A stretch of 25,435 nucleotides of DNA from a virus, in the IMG/VR virus record IMGVR_UViG_3300013285_000070, positions 1-25,435 of that record, one strand, 5' to 3'. This document shows positions 13,701 to 22,700 of the stretch, one piece after another (the stretch's first letter is position 1; each line of letters opens with the position of its first letter). The position numbers were made by a program, and so were the translations under genes. The notes under the pieces are model-generated. The model had not been told where the DNA came from, ran no database searches, and saw only the letters and a list, made by a program, of their open reading frames with translations.

Positions 13701-16700
13701 GGTTGCCGTAAATTTGATTTGGGTAGTTGGTGGTGTCAAAGCCACCAGTACCAATATCCAAGAAGTCATGACCAGTAGCACGAGTAGTTGAAATACGCAC
13801 TGTGATCTGAGCCTGTGTGCCAGCTGGGTAACCTGCACGTAGTGTGGTAGCACCAGCGGTACTGAATCCTCGTGCAATACCAATGGTGCTACTGGTACCG
13901 CTGGCTGTGTTGGCTGTGATTGTACATGCTGTGCCAGCACCCCATGTGGTACTGTTGCCGTTGGGATTGTATTGGTAAATCAAGGTCAATGTACCGTTGG
14001 CAGCAACAGTTCCAGTTGCTGTGCTGGTTGGATAAGAACCATTGTACAACGTGTTGGTATTGCCAGCCACAGTAAAGTAGGCACCGTTCACCACACTTAG
14101 GCCAGTAGTAATGGTAAATGCCACACTGTAAGTTGTTATGCCAAGAGCAGTTACTGGAGTTACCACAGGTGTGCCTTTGATACCCACTGTGACACCTTGG
14201 ATAAAACTTGGACTACTAAAGTTCATGGTCTGGCCACTGGTCACTGCCTGACTGGTCACTGCTTGTGGAGCACCGTTAGGTGTAGCACTTATGGCCAGGG
14301 TGCTGCCAACCACGGCTGTGATGTAATAGGTCTTGGTTTGATCCAGTCCACCCAGCGTGACGTTACCACTAAATGTAAGTTGATTGCCCGCTTGCAAATT
14401 GGTCACAGTGCTCACGGTCAACAAGTTTGCAGTGCCTGTGATTGTGGTGCTGGAAACAGCTGGAGTAAATCCGATTTGGTTAGTGGCTGTTTGCCATGTG
14501 CTGCTTGGAGCACTACCACCTGTCACATTGCTAGTGATATAAGTGTAGGTGGTACTGGTCAAAGTACCAGCACTGATAACAAATCCACTGTTGCTGTTAG
14601 TGGTATTAGGATAAGTCACAGTGGTAAGGGTGCCTGATATACTTGCACTGGCAGCTGATTGATTGTTGTTCACCGTGTAGGTGGTACCCAGCACTGGAGC
14701 ACCAGTGGCAAATTGATTCAATGTGTAGTTGCCAGTGGATCCAGTACCAGTGCCATATCCTGTGATATAAGTTCCTGCGGTAACACCAGTACCAGTAATA
14801 ACCATGCCAATAGTCACAGTGCCTGTGACAAGTGATATAGATAACAAATTAGTCAATTGCGCATAGGCCAATCCAGTTATGACACCTACACTGGTTGTGA
14901 TAGCTGTGCCCCCGCTGGTAGCGGACAATTGGAATGTTGTGGTACCATTGGTGGCAATGATATAATATGGTGTGCCCGCAACATAACCACTAATGCTTGG
15001 TGCCTGTGCAACAAATGTCAATCCTGTAGTATGACCCTGAGTATTCACAATGGCTGAACCACCGTATGAGCTTAACAGTGAGAATGTTGTGGTACCGTTA
15101 GTGGTACCAATGTAATAAGTATTACCGCTCACATAACCACTGATAACACCAGCATTGAACACCATGGTAACACCAGTCAAATTACCTGTACTTGCTGTGC
15201 TGGTTACATTACCACCACCCAATGAGGCTGACAGTGTAAATGTTGTGCTGCCGTTAGTGGCAATAATAAAGTAAGTTGTGGGAGTTGTATAGCCAGTGAT
15301 ACTGCCACTACCAAATGTTCCACTCAGGGTGATTGATTGTCCAATTACCAAAGTGATAGTGGCTGCCACGTTTAGTGTGAATGCGCCACCTGTGGCCAAA
15401 CTGAATGTGCCACCATATGTGACATTACTTGCAGTGCCAGTAACAATTACTGGTTGATTGGCAAACAATGCGGTGCTTGTAGTTTGATAAGCACCAGCTG
15501 CACTGGTACCATACACATTGGTCAATGTGGTGTTGGTATTGCTAACTGTTCCGCTTATGGTAATCTGTTGTCCTATTACTAATGCAACTGTGGCAGAGGT
15601 CCCCAAGGAAAACGAACCAGTATTGTTGGTAATCGTAACAGTGCCAGGCAATGACGTTGAACCCAGTGTGCCTGTTATAGTTGCTGTATTAATGGCTGTG
15701 ATATAAGTACCGCTACTGATATTGGCGCTTGATACCACTGAACCAACACTGACACTGCCCGTAGTGGTTCCAGTCAATGACAAAAGTGATCCGCTGATAA
15801 AGCCAGCAGTATTGGTAAATGTTGTGCTAGCAGTACTGGTTAGTAAGTATGTTCCGTTGTATCCTGTTGGAGTAACTCCAGACACTTGAATCAACTGTCC
15901 AGACGCGAACGGTGTTTGAATCAAAGCGGGCACAGTGAATGTTACACTGCTGCTGGTAAAGCTGATGCCCAATATGGCCAATGTCAAGTTTTGTGCCACT
16001 CCTGGTCCAGTCAGGATCATGCCAGGTAGAATAGTTCCACTGCTGAATGTGCCCACGGTCAACAAGCCGGAGCCGTTGATACTGCTGGTAGCCATGGCCA
16101 CTGCGCCATTTGTGGTGGCACTAATAGTGCCGTTGGTGCTGGGGTCTGTGGTATACAGCACTTGCATACTGGTATTGATCACGCCAGACTGACCAGTGGT
16201 TGGATAAGTTGGAGTAGTGGTCAGCGTAGGCACCAACACAATTGCAGTTTTTGTAATATAATCTATTAGAGCACCGTCACCGCCACTTAGAGTAATTGTG
16301 GGAATGGTGCTGTATCCAAAACCTGGGTCAATTATGGTAATATTCACACTGCCCGCAGCATCATTGTTAACCGAAGCAACTGCTTTGGCTTGACGATTTG
16401 GACTTGCATACGCCAACCCAGTCAGCGGATTAATTGGCATGGAGAATATCACTGTGGGATTTGAGCCAATTTTATAACCAGAACCAACTGATAGATATGG
16501 ACTAATACTCAACAAGGTAGCTGGCGTCTGAGCACTCAAATTTGACCCAGCTGGAATCCAACATGCGGGACTTACCACAATAGATGAACTTGCAGCATTT
16601 ACACTTTGTATAATAGTTCCACTGGGAACAACTGCATCAGCAGTGCTGGTGGCCAATGCCATACCCGCTGACAATCCAACAATGCTGTTGACATAGATTG

Positions 16701-19700
16701 TGGAGCTGTTTGTAACACCCACTACCTGTTGTTGACCGTTGTATTTTGTGTTGCTGCTTCCGCTGATATTCAATACACTATCAACTGGCGGAAGATTTGG
16801 CACATTTAATCCAGTGGCCGACGCATTGTACGGAATGTTGAATGTAACAATTTTTCCAACTGCGATGCCAGCATTATTGGTCAAAGATGTTTGACTCACA
16901 TACTGCATACTTGATACACCAGTACCAGTGGCGCTGTTGTTGTAAATTGCATTTGAATCAATGGTCAAATAGCCGTTAGCACTGGCACCAAATGTAATGG
17001 TAGCGCCTGCGGTTGGTGTACTGGTTGGCGGATTTGTTAGTGTGATCTGCGCAGTGATAGTAGTATTGAGAATACTTATAATGGGGTCAGTTGCCACATA
17101 CTGTGTACCATTGAACAATCCAGCAGTGGCGCTGGTCACAATCTGTCCCTTGGTTATAGTGCCAATAACTCCAGTCAAAATCAATGTGGTTCCACTGCTG
17201 GCAACAATTGTGCTGTTGATAGGACCTGACACTGCATAACTGCCTTGACTGATACTGGTAGGTGATGTATATCCTATAATACGATGTGTACGACCCAACC
17301 AAGCAAAGATCCAGATGCCTTTGTTCAATTGATTAATTATTGCGGCATTGGCAATTGTGGTAATGGCAATCTTGCTGTCGCCTGCTTTGCTACCCTGTGT
17401 TTTTGTATTGAAATAAATCGGACCAACTGGTGCAATTGTGGGGTAAGCATTTAGTGTAACAGTATACACGCCAGTATATGGCACAGTGTTTACTGTTACA
17501 CTTGCGGGTCCAGAAACAGACACAATAGTTTGTCCCGCAAAACCAATTCCGCCCACTACCTGTCCAGACGCCAGTGTACCAACAACGTTGTTGACAGTTA
17601 GGGTATAACTGTATAGTGCATTACCCACTCCGCCGTACAACACTGTTGCTGTGGTGGCTCCAGCAAGGTCTGCATTAAGAATGGTGCTGGGATCAACAGC
17701 CAACTTGTAAAAGTTAAAGCTGGAATCCACACCAAGAATAGCTGTGCCACTGGTGGTGCCGAATGGCTCACCAGTTGATTCGATCAAATTGTAGGCAATG
17801 ATACGATAGATATCACCCAAGTTATTGATAAACTGTAGTGCTGTACTTGGTCGTACTGGCTTGACGTTGTTGATGTTTTCAAATTTAAAATTTTGCAACA
17901 CACGAATACTTACAATTTGTCCGTCGTACAGTGGATATGCCAAACCAGTAGTGCTCGTGCTGTCAGTACCAGCTGTGCTCAATGTTAAATTTAACACGTT
18001 TACATTGTTGACCGTGACGTCGGTGTGGCTCACTGTGCTGACTTCATAGCGCACAATACCACCACCTACCGCTGTATGATCAATTTCAAGTTCGCTGGTA
18101 TTTTCTGGAGCTATAATATCTTGATAATTGGTGATGTAGATATTCAATCCACCCTTGACCATGGTATTAATATATGCGCCTTGTTTGTACACGTGAGCAT
18201 TATACACCATGTCGTGCGACAAGTTCACTTGGTTTGGCAGTTCCGTTACATCATATCCTGTGGCACGTAAACCATATTGACCATTGGCATTGGAGCCAGC
18301 CACACTGCGAATTTGTGCGCCATTCAAGGACCAATATGCTGTGTAACAGTAATAGGTAAATGTTGATACCTGCTCCGTTAAACCAGCATTAGTACAAAGA
18401 ATACCGTAACCCAAATCGTTAACTAGAGTATAGTCGTTGGCCAACATACTCTTATTACCGCCCATCTCAATATTGATGACCAAATTGGCACCGCTATTCA
18501 ACACACTCAATGTGGTGGTTTGAATAGTTGGGATCCTAGCTATCAATGTGGTATAATCTGCATTACTGATAGCAGGCGCCACACGTGGCGGTATTGTATA
18601 TGTTGTTGGACTTGCAACATAGCCTGACAAGAAATCAGTAAGGCCAGTAGTACCGTTACCAATTATATAACCCACACTAGTAGAACTGATACCGATAGGA
18701 CTGCCACTACTGCCCGCAGTTTGTGCTGAACCACTCACAGCCCATGAGGATCCGGCACCGCTAGTGATGTATGTGTTGGCCGCTATTCCAGTTCCAATCA
18801 CAACCTGATTAGCTCCAATCACACCACTTGTTAGACTGACCACAGTGAGTGTGTTTCCAGTAATATAACCTGTAAACACCGCTTCACCAGCAGAAGGCAA
18901 ACTGGTTACTTGTACATATTGATTTCCACTATTCACCGTTACTGCGGTATTGGTAATCAATTGTTGCATCACATATGCCATTCTTTTGTAAGCTGCTGCA
19001 TACGTTGCGGCACTACTCAGTGCATAGCTGCTGGTGCCTAAATAAATTGTTGTTCCTGAAGTCACAGTTTGGGCATAATTGATGACCCATGTTGTACCGC
19101 TGCCACTTACAACTGTGGTACCAGGAGTAACGCCAGCGCCAGACACAATCTGTCCTGGTTTAATAACACCATCAGCTGGTGTTTTGTCTGAATCCACATA
19201 CAATGTGGTTCCCGTAATATGTCCGGTAAAATACAAAGCACTTGCTGAGCTCTTGGTATAATAGTAACTGAGTGTTTTGTCAAATATGCTGCTGTTGCCA
19301 CCATACATGATATCGTAAGTAATGGCATCTGTGAGATATCCAGCATCCTGTTGTGTGACTAGGCTGTTGTATCCTGGGATCTGTTGTGTGGGATAAGTGG
19401 CACCAATCCATGCTGCCATCTCAGCTTGTATGAATTGTCTGTTATTTTGAATAATGTTGGCAGCTTTCTGAGAAACAGTTGACGCTGACATAATTCCAGG
19501 GAACGCAAGTACAGGAGCAGAAATGGCACCGTTGGTAATGATACTGGCAATAGTTGACAAATTATTATTCACTGCAAATGTGTCAGCAGTGCTTAAACCA
19601 ATTCCTCTGATCAATAGTTGTGCTTCTTGAATACCTTGTTGGACTGCCAATTGTCCCAAGCTGCTCAAAAAGTTTTGTGGTTGCAGATATGTCAAACCGC

Positions 19701-22700
19701 CAATAACAGTTTTGTAATTGCTGTACAAAATACCTGTAATTGTTTGGCTACCAGTACTAACAGCGTAGCCATAGCTCACGCTCCAAGTGCTTGCACTAGT
19801 TGAAGTTCCTGTCAAGTTGGCAGTGATATATGTACCTTGAACAACGCCAGTGCCACTAAGGTACATGCCCACGTAAATTACACCTGCACTGACACCGCCA
19901 ACAGTAAGCACATTGCCCACTATGCTGGCACCAGTCATGGTAGCACTCACACTTGTGGCCATGTCTTGACCAGAATTTATAATCAAATAACACAGTAAAT
20001 TACTGAACATACTGCTGGCACTATTGTAAATTCCAGTTAGCAAGAAAGGTGTACTGTTGTCAATGGTCAATACCGCAGTGCCGCCAGTTACCAATCCGTT
20101 GATATCTGTGTTTTGAACCCAACTTACCACATCGTTGATTTGATATCTATTGCCAGCCACATAAAATGCACATGGCACTTGTGGGGCACGTAGGTCCAGT
20201 CCACTGTTAACAGCTCCGGTAACAGTGAGAGTCTTGCCACCATTACTGATATTGGTAATTGTACCACTCAATCGTCCGGTGAATCCGTCAATAAACTGAC
20301 CACCCGCAAAACGTCTGCCAGTGCCTAAACTTCCGCTGAAGCTGGCTGATTCTTGACAGTATGGTGATTTGGTTTTGATTTGACCTGTTGGATCAAGCAC
20401 CATCATGAATCCACCGTGGCCTTGGCCAGTCATCAACTTGATACGCACAGCATCGTTAACCAAGAACACGTCAATTTCTTTGTTGTTTTTTGGAACACTG
20501 TCCTTGTCCGAAGGGTTGGTCAAATAATGCCTACCATAGTTAATGGTATTGTACAAATGCCATTCGCCAATGTTATAAGTTTTAATAGCACCAAATGGGT
20601 AGATAACTTCAGCATTCATGATGTTACCACTGACACTTAGAATCACAGCCTTGCCAGCTGTGCCGGTTTCACTACTAGCATCCATGAACACATATCCAAC
20701 CCAGCTTTGCAATGCTTGAATATTGTTGCCCAGGGTAATAACAATCACACTGTTGATACCATTAATTGTTGCAGTAGTTCCTGCGGCAACTGAATAGTCA
20801 ACTGCAAAATCAATCAAGCCAACTTGTAAGGCATCAATAATACTGTCACGATAGAAGAAAGTATTTCTCCAAGGACTTTGACTAATACGATCTAGCGGAC
20901 GAATAATTGTGCGACGGAAATCGTCACCGCTGATGGTCACATTTGCTGGAATCTTGATTGGATAATCTTCGTAGTAAATACCCGTTTCAACAAAAATAGT
21001 GATATTCAAATTACTGACCGTCTCGCCAAAGTCTATGGTTTCGCCTTCTAGGAAGAAACCTGGTTGTACCAGTCGCACAGTGACTTGATCGTATGTTGTG
21101 CCAAGGTCATGACCAGATTGATAGCTAACAATCTGTGCAGCAGCACCCGATTGATTGCCCACTAGAATTTTGCCTGGAATAATGTGGATCTGACTTTGTT
21201 TGCCCACAGACACATTACCGCCCTGATCTACGTAACCGTTGCCAGCATTGCCACTGAGAGAACCGTTGTCAAATCTAATGGTGTAAATTCCTGACCCATA
21301 CAATGCTGTGGGAGCATTGCCAAATCCGCCGCGAATAATACTGGTAATGATATTATAGTTTGTAGTGAATGTACTAATAGCACCAGTTGCATCATATGTC
21401 TTGCCCAGGGTGCTATTGGTCTGCTGTCTATATGCCTGTTGATAACGACTGGCTGTGATCTGACGTAATACCTGCAATGCCAAATCTCTAGCAAACGTAA
21501 TGCCATCCAGTGTTTGCACCAGTTGGCTACCAATTGCTATGCCTCTTGCACTGGTATTTTTGTAATAGCTTTTGCCTGCATTGACGCTTTGATAATTGCC
21601 GCCTGTTAAAATATCAATAACTTCAGCATCAATGATCAGTCCCAAGTCACGCAAGTAAGTTGCTTCGTTGTAGTTGAATCCGCCTTTGTATGTTTGATCA
21701 AGGTATGTAAGCGTACCTGATGTGATACTGGCATTTTGACTGTCAATCGTGTCTTTGGTTCCAGACAAACTGGTTTCTACCAAACTTAGACTTGGCACAG
21801 TCAACGTGCGTGGCATCACTGCACTGGTGGTGTACAGTCCAGCGGTGTTGTTGGCTATGATATCTTTCAGCACAGTGAACAATGCAGTGATAGCAACACC
21901 TGGACCTGAGTTTTGAGTGTTGGCCCATGCATTGCTGACCTGTTGAGTAACATTGTCAGTATTCAAAACTGGTGCATATCTTGCAGCTTCAGTTGACACA
22001 ATCACCGCAGAAATAATAGACTGTGCGTGTATGATGCCTTGGTAGTATGCTTGTCCTGGTTGATTTAGACCAGCCAACTGGCTGACTCCATTGACCCATA
22101 ATTTTGCTGCGGCCTTGACCACTGCATAGTTACTGCTGTAGGTAAGGTCGTATCCAACAGCTTCTAGCAAATATCTTAAACTGAGTTTGGTAAATGCATC
22201 CAATGCAGGAGTACTAATGTATCCAATAGTAGGAGCATTTATCTTCATCCATGCCAAAGTCTCAGTTGTGATAAAAGTACTATTGGCTACAATTGCCTGC
22301 TGGGCATGTAAGTAATCAGTATACCCAGGTGTTATGTTGGTAGGAGTATTGAAGGTTATGGCTGGTCTTGTGGCAATACCATTTTGTAACAGGCTGGTAA
22401 TGACTCCAAACAATGTGCCAATAGTGTTTAAAATTATAGCAGTATTTTGGCTATTGTTGTTGTTGATAACAGGGAAATTGGTGTTGATAAACTGTGTGGC
22501 AATGTATTGCAAACCATTTGTGGTGTTGGTATTATTGATAGCTTCAAACCCTAATCTTGCAGTGCGCAAGGTGTCCACAGTGGTCATTGCTCTAGCTGAT
22601 ATGGTTTGAGTCACATTGATGTTGTAACTCACACCAGTGATAACAATCGGAGACGGCTGTGTACCAAGAGTGTAATTGGAATTAACACTCCATGTGTTGG

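Noticed and set aside
14880-15310. Regular DNA repeats that could suggest a CRISPR array
   Set aside because: Units are ~150 nt, imperfect, in frame and translate to a beta repeat; there are no short identical repeats with unique spacers.
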